A DNA stretch of 64,000 nucleotides from Acinetobacter amyesii (GTDB taxonomy: Bacteria > Pseudomonadota > Gammaproteobacteria > Pseudomonadales > Moraxellaceae), in NCBI RefSeq assembly GCF_002018365.1, contig NZ_MVKX01000008.1, forward strand, positions 124,001 to 188,000, in the 5' to 3' direction. The first letter of the stretch is position 1. Each line of letters opens with the position of its first letter. This document shows, piece by piece, positions 43,702 to 52,492 of the stretch. The notes under the pieces were generated by a model. It did not search any database. It saw nothing but the letters and a program-made list of their open reading frames with translations, and was not told the origin of the DNA. Made by a program: the position numbers and the translations under genes.

Positions 43702-43761
43702 AAAGAGAATCCATTTAAAACAATCATTTTTAGATTTTGAAGTTTTAAAATTAAGCATAAT

Positions 43762-43794
43762 AAAAAATCCCAAGCAAACAAGCTTGGGATTCTT
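43762..43794. terminator. Terminator between the Ynb-like operon and alkM
   Basis: AATCCCAAGC and GCTTGGGATT arms with a 6-base loop; a clean T-run on the minus strand suits alkM, a weaker one on the plus strand the lipid operon. Confidence 0.8.
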
Positions 43795-43811
43795 CTCATT
43801 ATGTTTTCGAT

Positions 43812-45017
43812 TTAAACGTCTGAAACCGCAAACTTTTTAAAAATACTTGCACGACGTTTAGGATGAATATTGGCTTTAGTTAAATCACCTTGATAGTGAT
43901 CATAGACACGTTTATCCATCATCTTAAACCAAATAGAGGGTACTAAAGCAGGAATTAGCATAGTGGCATAGCCGCTAGGCAACTCTGGCGCTTCATCAAA
44001 ATGTCTTAAAGCCTGAAATGGACGAGTCGGATACGCATGATGGTCTGAATGTCGCTGTAATTGATACAAAAATAGATTGGTCACAATATTATTGTTATTC
44101 CAACTATGTTCAGGCATGGTTCGCGCATAACTTCCATCCGCTTTTTGCTCACGCTTCAGGCCATAATGTTCAATATAATTAATTATTTCAAAAAGGCTGA
44201 TTCCATAAAAGGCCTGTGTAACTAAATACGGTGTCACGCCTTTACCAAACATTTTCAGCATCGATGCATGAAAACCTGCACTCATCGCCCAACCATGAAA
44301 CAGTTCATTCTCCTTCGAAAAGAAACTTAAACCTTTACGTTTTAAACGTTGCTTTTCAATCTGCACCGCCGATTTAATTCCACCAAATACAGTGCGTGGC
44401 CAAAACTCATAAAAGGTTTCACCCATTTTTGAAGATGCAGGATCTTCAGGCGTTGCCGCACGTTTATGGTGCCCATAAGGATGTTCAATGCGGAAATGGC
44501 TATAACCTAAAGGTGCGAGCGTCGCATGTGCCCAGTAATGGTCTTTTTTATGAGGTCGATGGCAAAGTTCATGTGCTGTATTTACACCGACGCCATTGAT
44601 GGCGCCCATCGAAATCCCAAGCAGAACTTGATCTAATAATGAAACATCTTTACGGGTAACCACATAGCCAGCAAAAGCATTCGCTGCCATTTGCAGTGGA
44701 ATAAATAGTTTGACGATCCGATCATAATAGGGATCATTCACTAAAACTTTGATGTCATCATCTGTCGGGTTATTGGCATCATCACCGATCAGTGCATCCA
44801 GTGCAGGAATAATGACATGCAGTAGAAGCGGCCCGCCCATGGCAAATAGTTTTTTTGTCGGTTTTGGACCAAAATGATAACCCGCCAAGATCCCCATACC
44901 AATGACTGGTAAACCTGGACTCAATAGCCAACCATAACGTTTTTTATCTAAAACACTACCGATTTTGCTTTCTAACTGAGCGAGCTGCTGTTCATTTAAT
45001 TTTACTGGTGCATTCAT
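43812..45017 (-). CDS. alkM: Alkane 1-monooxygenase
   Basis: A 401-residue integral membrane di-iron enzyme that hydroxylates n-alkanes at the terminal carbon with rubredoxin as electron donor. All histidine boxes are present: 'HELCHR' (149-154), 'HFRIEHPYGHHK' (174-185), 'EHYGLKRE' (283-290) and 'LQRHSDHHA' (320-328), the last typical of AlkB/AlkM. No rubredoxin gene lies beside it, as in Acinetobacter where rubA/rubB are elsewhere. The divergent AraC-family gene is probably its activator. Confidence 0.93.
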   Translation of the reverse strand: MNAPVKLNEQQLAQLESKIGSVLDKKRYGWLLSPGLPVIGMGILAGYHFGPKPTKKLFAMGGPLLLHVIIPALDALIGDDANNPTDDDIKVLVNDPYYDRIVKLFIPLQMAANAFAGYVVTRKDVSLLDQVLLGISMGAINGVGVNTAHELCHRPHKKDHYWAHATLAPLGYSHFRIEHPYGHHKRAATPEDPASSKMGETFYEFWPRTVFGGIKSAVQIEKQRLKRKGLSFFSKENELFHGWAMSAGFHASMLKMFGKGVTPYLVTQAFYGISLFEIINYIEHYGLKREQKADGSYARTMPEHSWNNNNIVTNLFLYQLQRHSDHHAYPTRPFQALRHFDEAPELPSGYATMLIPALVPSIWFKMMDKRVYDHYQGDLTKANIHPKRRASIFKKFAVSDV

Positions 45018-45152
45018 GCGCTAGACTTCCCTAATTACTTCTTCTGTGTTTATATTCGTAAAATATGGGCAACCAGAACAGTTTTAAGCGTCCAAAAAAA
45101 CTATGCGATCGTCTTTGGCATTTAAGGATAAATGTTGACCTTTAAACACATA

Positions 45153-45181
45153 TTGACCATCTATAAATACAAAATTAATAT
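45153..45181 (+). promoter_or_regulatory. Candidate promoter of the AraC-family regulator
   Basis: TTGACC, a 17-base spacer and TAATAT lie 17 bases before the regulator's start codon; a second TTGACC sits 18 bases further upstream (45135-45140). The leader would be very short. Confidence 0.35.
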
Positions 45182-45198
45182 GAGTAAATATTTGAAAT

Positions 45199-46149
45199 AT
45201 GGATGCTTTAAGTAAAATTTTTGATGATATTCATCTCCACCGATCTGAATATATTTATTTGAGATCAAAGCATCCTTGGGCTTTTCATTTTCAAGATCAC
45301 AATGCCATGGTTGCGTATGTGGTGATTCAAGGTCAATGTGTTGTGCATATAGATCAAGAGCAGGTTTTGCTTGAAGCTGGCGATCTTTGCCTTATTCCCT
45401 CAGGGCAAAACCACCACTGCAAATCTATACAATCTGATGTCTTGGTCGAGTCAATAAACATCACGCCACTGTTTCAAGAGCAACGAAATAAAACCATTGA
45501 ATTAAATTCTGCTGAGTCTCATGAAGCAGAGGAATTATTTGTACTGGCGATCCGCGGGCATGTCGATAGCATTATGGCAAAGCCCTTAGTGAATGCCCTC
45601 CCCACGCTGTTGCATACACCACATATCATGAGCAGTACTGCACCAGAATGGTTGCAAATTGGCTTACATTTTCTGGCAGTTGAAGCGCATCAGATCCGTC
45701 CAGGCCGTGACAAAATTTTGGATCATTTGGTGAGTATTTTATTTATCGAATGTGTGCGTGATTATATTGCGGCCTTGTCAGATTCAAGCAGTTGGTTGCA
45801 TGCCTTGAGTCATCCTGAATTATCCAACGCTTTGGCCGCGATTCATGAACAACCGCAGCATGCTTGGACCGTCGAAAGTTTGGCAGAACAATGTTGTATG
45901 TCGCGTTCTAAATTTGCCAGTTTATTTACTCAAATGCTCGGTGAATCACCACTCGCCTATTTGCAGCAACATCGTTTGCGACTGGCAACACAGCACTTAC
46001 AAATGGGGCAACTGACTATTCAGCAAATTGCCCATCGTATCGGTTACTCATCTGAAACGGCATTTAGCCAAACTTTTAAAAAGTTTTATGATCTAACACC
46101 GAGCCAGTATCGACAGCAGCATCAACTCGCAAAAACTGAGTCACCTTAA
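45199..46149 (+). CDS. alkR: AraC-family regulator, probably the alkane-responsive activator of alkM
   Basis: 316 residues. An N-terminal cupin-type sensor (about 20-100, 'LEAGDLCLIPSGQNHHC') is followed by a C-terminal AraC double helix-turn-helix (about 210-312, 'AEQCCMSRSKFASLFTQMLG', 'IAHRIGYSSETAFSQTFKK'). It is divergent from alkM, the layout of alkR-alkM in A. baylyi, where AlkR activates alkM in the presence of alkanes. The symbol rests mainly on this context. The gene converges on lpxB with a 4-base gap. Confidence 0.75.
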   Translation: MDALSKIFDDIHLHRSEYIYLRSKHPWAFHFQDHNAMVAYVVIQGQCVVHIDQEQVLLEAGDLCLIPSGQNHHCKSIQSDVLVESINITPLFQEQRNKTIELNSAESHEAEELFVLAIRGHVDSIMAKPLVNALPTLLHTPHIMSSTAPEWLQIGLHFLAVEAHQIRPGRDKILDHLVSILFIECVRDYIAALSDSSSWLHALSHPELSNALAAIHEQPQHAWTVESLAEQCCMSRSKFASLFTQMLGESPLAYLQQHRLRLATQHLQMGQLTIQQIAHRIGYSSETAFSQTFKKFYDLTPSQYRQQHQLAKTESP

Positions 46150-46153
46150 AGGT

Positions 46154-47326
46154 TTAATCTAAAAGCTTTAAAATCGCTTCCACAGGGTTTTCACTGTTGC
46201 CTGAAAGCAGTTGTTTATGCATGGTGATGTGCTGCATCACTTGAATTTGCGATTTTTCAACATCCATCAAGCTTTCAATTTCTGCTGCTAATTTTTCAGG
46301 CGTTGCATCATGTTGGATGAGTTCCTGAATCACCTTTTTGCCCGCAATAATATTTGGCAATGAATAATACGGAATTTTGATCAGCAATTTCACCACATGG
46401 TAGGTCAGCCAATTTAACTTATAAAAGGTCACCATTGGACGGTGTAAAAGCATCGCTTCTAAAGTCGCTGTACCCGAAGCCAAAGCGACAATATTCGATG
46501 CGTTCATCACCTGACGGCCAATTTTAGATTCGGTATCGGTGTTTTCCATCAAGCGAACTTTGGCTTGTAATGCTTCAGGATACTGCTTGAGCAACAATTC
46601 GATTTGCTGTTTACGTGCATCATTGATTGCAGGAATCAGGAACACATAGTCTGGATGCTGCTCCGTCAAAATCTGTGCGGCAGACAGTACCAAAGGCCCT
46701 AAGCGCTCAATTTCCCCGCGACGGCTGCCCGGAAGTAATGCAATGTGTATTTGATGCTCATCTAAGCCTAACTCGTGTTTAGCCGCAACGAGTGGATTAT
46801 CTAAAGGCAACTGACTTGCCAATGGGTGTCCGACAAAAGCAGCCGGAACTTGCCATTTTTGGAAAAACGCTTTTTCAAATGGAAATAAGCAAAGGACTAA
46901 ATCAATACTTGCTTTAATGCCATGTACACGCCCTTGACGCCACGCCCACACTGAAGGGCTGACATATTGCACTGTTTTAATTGGTAGCTGCTTTTGCTTC
47001 AAGCTCTTGGATAAACGCAAATTAAAATCCGGCGCATCAATCCCAACAAAAACATCGACAGGGTTTTCAGTCCATTTTTCAACCAGACCATCACGTACAG
47101 CAAAGAGTTTTTTAATATCTTTTAAGACTTCAACAATCCCCATCACCGATAAAATATCCATCGGATAATAGCTGTTAAAGCCTTCTGCAATCATTTGCGG
47201 ACCACCGATGCCTTCAAATTCCGCATCGATCCCTTGCTCTCGAAAACTGCGGATAAGCTTGGCGCCTAATGTATCCCCGGATACTTCCCCAACTACGATG
47301 CCAATTTTCAGTTTCCGATTTTGCAA
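46154..47326 (-). CDS. lpxB: Lipid-A-disaccharide synthase
   Basis: A 390-residue glycosyltransferase that joins UDP-2,3-diacylglucosamine to lipid X to form the lipid A disaccharide. 'GIVVGEVSGDTLGA' at the start, 'YYPMDILSVMGIVEVL', 'YVSPSVWAWRQGR', 'LLPGSRRGEI' and 'ASGTATLEAML' match LpxB. The start is TTG at 47326, supported by AAGGA 8 bases ahead; no ATG fits. It stands away from the lpxD-fabZ-lpxA cluster, as in other Acinetobacter. Confidence 0.94.
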   Translation of the reverse strand: MQNRKLKIGIVVGEVSGDTLGAKLIRSFREQGIDAEFEGIGGPQMIAEGFNSYYPMDILSVMGIVEVLKDIKKLFAVRDGLVEKWTENPVDVFVGIDAPDFNLRLSKSLKQKQLPIKTVQYVSPSVWAWRQGRVHGIKASIDLVLCLFPFEKAFFQKWQVPAAFVGHPLASQLPLDNPLVAAKHELGLDEHQIHIALLPGSRRGEIERLGPLVLSAAQILTEQHPDYVFLIPAINDARKQQIELLLKQYPEALQAKVRLMENTDTESKIGRQVMNASNIVALASGTATLEAMLLHRPMVTFYKLNWLTYHVVKLLIKIPYYSLPNIIAGKKVIQELIQHDATPEKLAAEIESLMDVEKSQIQVMQHITMHKQLLSGNSENPVEAILKLLD

Positions 47327-47432
47327 AAGTCTGTCCTTTTAACTCAATGTTCTTTAGCTATAGATTCTATACGAGTCCTTCGCAAAGTTAATAGATTTCC
47401 TGAAAAAAGCTGCACGGTTTTAATTCACCATT

Positions 47433-48407
47433 TTAGGAATATTCATCACTGCTACTTAGCTGCTGATTAAAATTTTTCCGCCAATGGTTCGGATTTGTGC
47501 CGTATTTATTCTTAAATAATTTACGAAATAGCACTGCTGTATTAAAACCTGCGCTTTCCGCAATTTTATCAATCGAATAATCTGTCACTTCAAGCAATTC
47601 AGCCGCATATCGCAGTCTTTCATTATTTAACCAAGTGACAATAGGCAGCCCTGTTGCATGTTTAAAATGTCTGGTCAGTGTCCTTCTACTCATATTGGAA
47701 TAAACGGCAAGTTCTTCAATAGTGTGCGGTTTCGACAGGTTATGCCGTAAATAATCGAGTAAACGATTGATCTCCGTATCGTAAGTCATTGTAGAAATCG
47801 GCTGTTCAATAAATTGCGCCTGTCCGCCCTCACGATGGGTTGGAATTACCATCAATCTCGATATTTTATTGGCAATTTTTGCCCCGTAGATTTCCCCGAC
47901 TATGTATAAACAACAATCTAAAGCAGCCCCCGTACCTGCGGAAGTAATGATGCCTGCATCTTCAATATATAAAGCATCTTTATCTAAGTTCACACATGGA
48001 AATTTTTGCTTAAAATCGGCACTGCCAGCCCAATGTGTCGTGACCTGTTTGTGGTCAAGTAACCCAGCATACGCCAATGGATATGCGCCATAGCAAAGGC
48101 CTACAATCTTAATTCCTTTTTCATGTACCTTTTGTAAGGCTGTCATCAGCTCATGATCTGGCTTTTGATGGATATCATCCCAGCCCGGAATAATTACAAG
48201 GTCGGCATCAAGCATCTGCTCTAAGCCGCCATCAGCCTGAATCATGACCGTCTTTTCAGTACGGATGGGCATTCCATCAACCGAAAACGTCGTTACTTCA
48301 AATAATTTCTGTCCCTCTATTTCAATATTGAATATGGTTTGCGGGACTGAAAAATGAAACAGCGGAATATTTGGATATATAAACAACGCAATTTTAGGTA
48401 TAGACAT
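47433..48407 (-). CDS. GlxA-family transcriptional regulator (DJ-1/PfpI plus AraC), second copy
   Basis: About 324 residues beginning 'MSIPKIALFIYPNIPLFHF'. The DJ-1/PfpI-like part (1-180) has 'GLCYGAYPLAYAGLLDHK' and 'TTHW'; the AraC part (210-324) has 'YSNMSRRTLTRHFKHATG' and 'SAGFNTAVLFRKLFKNKYG'. It is only distantly similar to the protein at 4096-5082. It is divergent from an exported metallo-beta-lactamase-fold hydrolase gene, which it probably controls. An upstream ATG at 48434 would add nine residues. Confidence 0.85.
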   Translation of the reverse strand: MSIPKIALFIYPNIPLFHFSVPQTIFNIEIEGQKLFEVTTFSVDGMPIRTEKTVMIQADGGLEQMLDADLVIIPGWDDIHQKPDHELMTALQKVHEKGIKIVGLCYGAYPLAYAGLLDHKQVTTHWAGSADFKQKFPCVNLDKDALYIEDAGIITSAGTGAALDCCLYIVGEIYGAKIANKISRLMVIPTHREGGQAQFIEQPISTMTYDTEINRLLDYLRHNLSKPHTIEELAVYSNMSRRTLTRHFKHATGLPIVTWLNNERLRYAAELLEVTDYSIDKIAESAGFNTAVLFRKLFKNKYGTNPNHWRKNFNQQLSSSDEYS

Positions 48408-48538
48408 CACGTGGCTATTCATAAATAAAGCCATTATACCATTTGGCCTAATAGTTTCTATTTATGTCTTTAAGGACAATATGTTTAAAGCACTTATTTC
48501 CAAATAATAAAGTCATCTTTGTTATACGAATGCTTTTT

Positions 48539-49420
48539 ATGAAAACATTTTTAGGCTATACGGTTTTAGCGACTGCTTTGATTATCGGCTCTGCTTCGGC
48601 ATCGGCAAATCTAGACCAAGTCCGAGATATTTCTAAAATCACTCAAGTTCAAGAAATACGCAATGCGACGGTCAAAATCAGCTATGCAGACACGACCTTT
48701 TTAATAGACCCGATGTTTGCACCCAAAGGGTTCTATGAAGGGTTTCCAAATACACATCGGAGTTATTTACGCAATCCATTGGTGGATTTACCGCTCAAAG
48801 CCGAAACCATTTTAGCGAATGTCGATGCCGTGATCATTACCCATACTCATCTCGACCACTGGGATGATGCTGCGCAAGCGGCGATCCCTAAAACGCTGCC
48901 GATCTATGTCCAAAACAGTCAAGATCAAAAGACCATCCAATCCCAAGGCTTTAAAGATGTACGCGTATTAACGCAAACCACATTTGAAGGCGTGAAGTTA
49001 ACCAAAACTGGTGGACAACACGGTACAGATGCAATGTATCGTGTCCCAGAACTGAAAAAAGGCTTGGGTGAAGCCATGGGGATCATTTTTGAAGCCGCAG
49101 GACATGAAACCATTTATTTAGCGGGTGACACGATTTGGCGCCCTGAAGTGGATCAAGCTATTCAAACATTCCAACCTGATGTGATTATTTTAAATACAGG
49201 CAATGCCTTAGTCGATGGATTTAAAGAGTCGATTATTATGGGTAAAGAAGACACCTTACGCGCTGTGCAACAGGTACCCAAGGCTAAAATTGTCGCAGTG
49301 CATATGGATGCCATTAACCACATGTCGTTAACACGTGAGCAATTGGCAGCCTATGTAAAAGCTCAAAATATTCAGGATAAAGTGTTGATTCCTTTAGATG
49401 GCGAAACCTTATCTTTTTAA
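48539..49420 (+). CDS. Exported metallo-beta-lactamase-fold hydrolase
   Basis: About 293 residues. An N-terminal signal peptide ('MKTFLGYTVLATALIIGS' ending near ASASA) is followed by a UlaG-like MBL domain: 'ITHTHLDHWDDA' near residue 100 (HxHxDH), 'TGGQHG', 'YLAGDTIW' and a last 'VAVHMDAINHM'. Such enzymes hydrolyse lactones or phosphoesters; the signal peptide puts this one in the periplasm, unlike UlaG. I start it at ATG 48539 to match the signal peptide; longer in-frame starts exist at 48464 and 48530. The divergent GlxA regulator suggests induction by a small metabolite. Confidence 0.82.
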   Translation: MKTFLGYTVLATALIIGSASASANLDQVRDISKITQVQEIRNATVKISYADTTFLIDPMFAPKGFYEGFPNTHRSYLRNPLVDLPLKAETILANVDAVIITHTHLDHWDDAAQAAIPKTLPIYVQNSQDQKTIQSQGFKDVRVLTQTTFEGVKLTKTGGQHGTDAMYRVPELKKGLGEAMGIIFEAAGHETIYLAGDTIWRPEVDQAIQTFQPDVIILNTGNALVDGFKESIIMGKEDTLRAVQQVPKAKIVAVHMDAINHMSLTREQLAAYVKAQNIQDKVLIPLDGETLSF

Positions 49421-49449
49421 GGCGTATGAGTCTTTTTAAGGTGTATCAG
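49412..49449. repeat. 19-base tandem duplication over the hydrolase stop codon
   Basis: TCTTTTTAAGGCGTATGAG and TCTTTTTAAGGTGTATCAG lie head to tail, 17 of 19 bases identical. The stop codon is in the first unit. Confidence 0.75.
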
Positions 49450-49794
49450 CCTTAGCAGCAGTGGACTTTATTTTCACTGTTGAATATATCGATAAATATC
49501 AAATCGAAAGCTAGGATGATAAAACTTAGTGTGTTTTGAGTGATTGGTAATCCACTTCAGATATTCAACGCCTTATATTCAAAATATATGATTTCACTGC
49601 AGCATAATCTCCATTTGAACTATCAACCAGTTGAGAAAGCCGTAATCAATAACTTAGCTAATATAAAATTCATTTATTTCAAAATTAAGATCATTCTTTA
49701 TCTATTTTTTTCACAAGCAAATCACTAATCGAGACAACGACTTATATCAATTAGTCATAAGATATGCACGTTTTTTGATATTTGGCATTCAGCG
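49450..49794. other. Intergenic region upstream of the TauE/SafE gene
   Basis: A+T-rich. A 62-codon frame at 49540-49728 lacks a ribosome-binding site and coding character. The stretch presumably holds the promoter of the next gene. I see no terminator of the usual kind after the hydrolase gene. Confidence 0.45.
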
Positions 49795-50691
49795 ATGGTC
49801 GGTCCTTTAGAGTTCATTCTGGCAGGTGTAATTGTAGGTTTCTGCGTAGGTATTACCGGTGTTGGCGGTGGTTCACTAATGACCCCGATCCTGATCAGCC
49901 TGTATAAAATTGAACCCCATATTGCGATTGGTACAGACCTGCTGTATGCCGCTATTTCAAAATTTTGTGGTTCTTTAGTTCATGCACGTAAAATGAATAT
50001 CGTATGGACCATTGTTATTTGGCTTGCAGTCGGCAGTATCCCTGCGTCTTTTGCGACCCATTGGGTCCTTGAAAACTATCTGAGCCAATCGACACATTAC
50101 AAAACCGTATTAACCATGTTTTTGGGTTTTATGCTGACGATTACTGGGATCTCAATTATTTTCCGTGGTCATATCGAAAAATTCTTTAATAAATTTCGAA
50201 AAACTGATCAGTTGGATGATATGAGTGCGGATCTGGAGCGTATCAATTTCCAAGCTAAAAATAAGCGTGCATATATCATCATCATGGGGATTATTTTAGG
50301 CGTATTCGTTACTCTATCGTCTGTTGGTGCAGGTGCCTTCGGTATTATGGCTTTGGTGCTTATGTTCCCGAACTTACCGATGATTCGTATTATTGGTTCT
50401 GACGTTGTTCATGCCGTGCTGCTTACACTGGTTGCTGGCTTGGGTCATATGAGCTCAGGCAATGTTGATTTTCATCTATTGGGTTGGTTATTGGTGGGTT
50501 CTATTCCCGCGATTGTGGTCGGAACTTTAATCAGCTCCCGTTTACCTGAAAAAGTCATTCGTAAAGTCTTAGGCATTACCTTGTTTGTTTTAGGCATGAA
50601 TTTCATCATTAATCCAGTAAAATCAAAACCTGTCGAAAAACTAACAACTGCAATGTTGATCGCACCGACGGTGAATAGTCAGCAGGTTTAA
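49795..50691 (+). CDS. TauE/SafE-family sulfite/sulfoacetate-type permease
   Basis: A 298-residue membrane protein with two repeated halves. The conserved 'GFCVGITGVGGGSLMTPIL' opens the first half and 'GVFVTLSSVGAGAFGIMAL' the second, with 'IGTDLLYAAISKFCG' and 'IGSDVVHAVLLTLVAG' after each. The family exports sulfite, sulfoacetate or other organosulfur or C2 anions. No sulfur genes are adjacent, so the substrate is open. Confidence 0.88.
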   Translation: MVGPLEFILAGVIVGFCVGITGVGGGSLMTPILISLYKIEPHIAIGTDLLYAAISKFCGSLVHARKMNIVWTIVIWLAVGSIPASFATHWVLENYLSQSTHYKTVLTMFLGFMLTITGISIIFRGHIEKFFNKFRKTDQLDDMSADLERINFQAKNKRAYIIIMGIILGVFVTLSSVGAGAFGIMALVLMFPNLPMIRIIGSDVVHAVLLTLVAGLGHMSSGNVDFHLLGWLLVGSIPAIVVGTLISSRLPEKVIRKVLGITLFVLGMNFIINPVKSKPVEKLTTAMLIAPTVNSQQV

Positions 50692-50742
50692 ATTAACTGC
50701 CCGATTCATCACTTTTTTTTCAGAGACTTATTGATCTTTTTT

Positions 50743-50771
50743 ATAACATTTGAATGCTATATTCATGTTAT
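50743..50771. promoter_or_regulatory. Dyad in the DAHP synthase promoter region
   Basis: ATAACATTTGAAT and ATTCATGTTAT are complementary except for a two-base bulge and flank GCTAT. They lie 48-76 bases before the start codon. This could be an operator or a leader hairpin for aroG control. Confidence 0.4.
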
Positions 50772-50818
50772 ATTCGGCTCACGAAACAACCTTTTGTATA
50801 ATCAAACCAGTGACGGCA

Positions 50819-51910
50819 ATGAATACTTTACAGTCAAATTCTATTACCCAAAACGACATTGATGACGTGAATGTAAAAAGCATTCAGCCTCTTGTTACTC
50901 CTGCAGAACTAAAAAAAGAGCTACCTCTGACTGAAACTGCCTATCAAACAGTCCTTAAGGGCCGTGAAACTGTACGTAATATTTTAGATGGAAATGACAA
51001 ACGTCTTTTTGTTGTCATTGGTCCATGTTCAATTCATGACACAGTCGCTGCACATGATTATGCTGACCGTTTAAAAGTTTTAAGTGACAAAATCCAAGAT
51101 ACGATTTATGTCGTGATGCGTGTGTATTTTGAAAAACCACGTACCACTGTGGGTTGGAAAGGTCTAATTAATGACCCAGACATGAACGATTCTTTCAACA
51201 TCGAAAAAGGCTTACGTATTGGCCGTAAACTTTTACTTGAATTGAATGAAAAAGGTTTGCCTTGTGCAACTGAAGCACTCGATCCAAACTCACCACAGTA
51301 CTACCAAGATCTTATCTCTTGGTCAGCGATTGGTGCGCGCACCACTGAAAGCCAAACACATCGTGAAATGTCTTCTGGCCTTTCTTCACCTGTGGGCTTT
51401 AAAAATGGTACAGATGGCGGTTTAACCGTTGCGACCAATGCCATGCAATCTGTTAAACATGGTCATAGCTTCTTGGGCTTAAGTGACCAAGGTCAAGTTT
51501 CTGTTATTCGTACCAGTGGTAACCCTTATGCACACGTTGTTCTTCGTGGCGGTAACGGTAAACCAAACTACGACGCAGGTTCAGTTGCAGATGCAGAGGC
51601 GGCATTAGCCAAAGCAAAAGTTAGTGGCAAAATCATGATTGATACCAGTCATGCAAACTCAAACAAAGACCCGTACCTACAACCCCTTGTTCTCAAAAAT
51701 ATTACTGAACAAATCCTTGACGGAAACAAGTCAATCGTGGGTATTATGGTAGAAAGTCACTTAAAAGGTGGTCGTCAGGATATTCCTGCCAACCTATGTG
51801 ACCTCGAATATGGTAAATCAGTGACTGATGGCTGTATCGATTGGGATACGACTGAAAAAGTCTTGTTAGAGATGCATGAAGCACTTAAAGACGTGTTACC
51901 GACACGCTAA
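50819..51910 (+). CDS. aroG: 3-Deoxy-7-phosphoheptulonate synthase (class I DAHP synthase)
   Basis: About 363 residues; first step of the shikimate pathway, condensing phosphoenolpyruvate and erythrose 4-phosphate. Class I (AroFGH) motifs: 'VVIGPCSIHD', 'RVYFEKPRTTVGWKGLINDP', 'GARTTESQTHREMSSGLS', 'FKNGTDGG' and 'DTSHANSNKD'. I start it at ATG 50819; a further upstream frame to 50750 would run through the dyad. Which amino acid gives feedback control cannot be read with confidence, so the G in the symbol is provisional. aroC lies 6 kb downstream. Confidence 0.92.
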   Translation: MNTLQSNSITQNDIDDVNVKSIQPLVTPAELKKELPLTETAYQTVLKGRETVRNILDGNDKRLFVVIGPCSIHDTVAAHDYADRLKVLSDKIQDTIYVVMRVYFEKPRTTVGWKGLINDPDMNDSFNIEKGLRIGRKLLLELNEKGLPCATEALDPNSPQYYQDLISWSAIGARTTESQTHREMSSGLSSPVGFKNGTDGGLTVATNAMQSVKHGHSFLGLSDQGQVSVIRTSGNPYAHVVLRGGNGKPNYDAGSVADAEAALAKAKVSGKIMIDTSHANSNKDPYLQPLVLKNITEQILDGNKSIVGIMVESHLKGGRQDIPANLCDLEYGKSVTDGCIDWDTTEKVLLEMHEALKDVLPTR

Positions 51911-51916
51911 GTGAAT

Positions 51917-51946
51917 GAAAAACGCCATCTTCAAGATGGCGTTTTA
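51917..51946 (+). terminator. Terminator after the DAHP synthase gene
   Basis: AAAACGCCATCT and AGATGGCGTTTT form a 12-bp stem with a 3-base loop, 7 bases after the stop codon. Confidence 0.85.
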
Positions 51947-51967
51947 CTTTGAAGGATTATTTGTCAG

Positions 51968-52492
51968 ATGAATGAAATCGAAAATGCGTTAAGTCACATT
52001 GAAAACTTCCAATATATACATGAACACTTATTAACGTCCGGACAACCATCTCCTTCTGAGCTTCAAACGATTAAAGAATATGGTGTTTCAACAGTTATCA
52101 ATTTAGCCTTGACCGATGCATCCAATCATATCGAGCATGAAGACCGCATTTGCCTAGATCTAGGCCTAAACTACATCCAAGTTCCAATCTCTTGGGATAC
52201 CCCTTCAGATGATCAATGCCTTTTAGTACTCGATATGATTGACCATTTGGTTCAAGGTCAAACGGTTTGGCTACACTGTGCGAAAAACTTCCGTGTCAGC
52301 AGTTTGATGTATTTATATCGTCAATACTATATGGATGTTGATATGCCAAAGGCTCAAGATTTGATGCATCAAATTTGGGAACCCAATGAAACTTGGACAG
52401 GTTTAATCCATGCGGTTGCCTTACAACTCCAAGGCCGTAAAGCAACTCAAGATTTACAACATGCGCTGATCCATCCAGATCATTTTGCGTGA
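51968..52492 (+). CDS. DUF442 / protein-tyrosine-phosphatase-like protein
   Basis: 174 residues of the DUF442 phosphatase-like group: 'LTSGQPSPSELQTIKEYGV' at the start and 'TVWLHCAKNFRVSSLMYLY' at the active-site position. The loop reads Cys-x4-Arg, one residue shorter than the Cys-x5-Arg of true tyrosine phosphatases. It is soluble and has no signal. The gene converges on ispF, the two overlapping by 13 bases at their 3' ends. Its substrate is unknown. Confidence 0.75.
   Translation: MNEIENALSHIENFQYIHEHLLTSGQPSPSELQTIKEYGVSTVINLALTDASNHIEHEDRICLDLGLNYIQVPISWDTPSDDQCLLVLDMIDHLVQGQTVWLHCAKNFRVSSLMYLYRQYYMDVDMPKAQDLMHQIWEPNETWTGLIHAVALQLQGRKATQDLQHALIHPDHFA

Noticed and set aside
49540-49728. 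62-codon open frame upstream of the TauE/SafE gene
   Set aside because: No ribosome-binding site, A+T-rich random-like residue composition and no overlap with a conserved feature.
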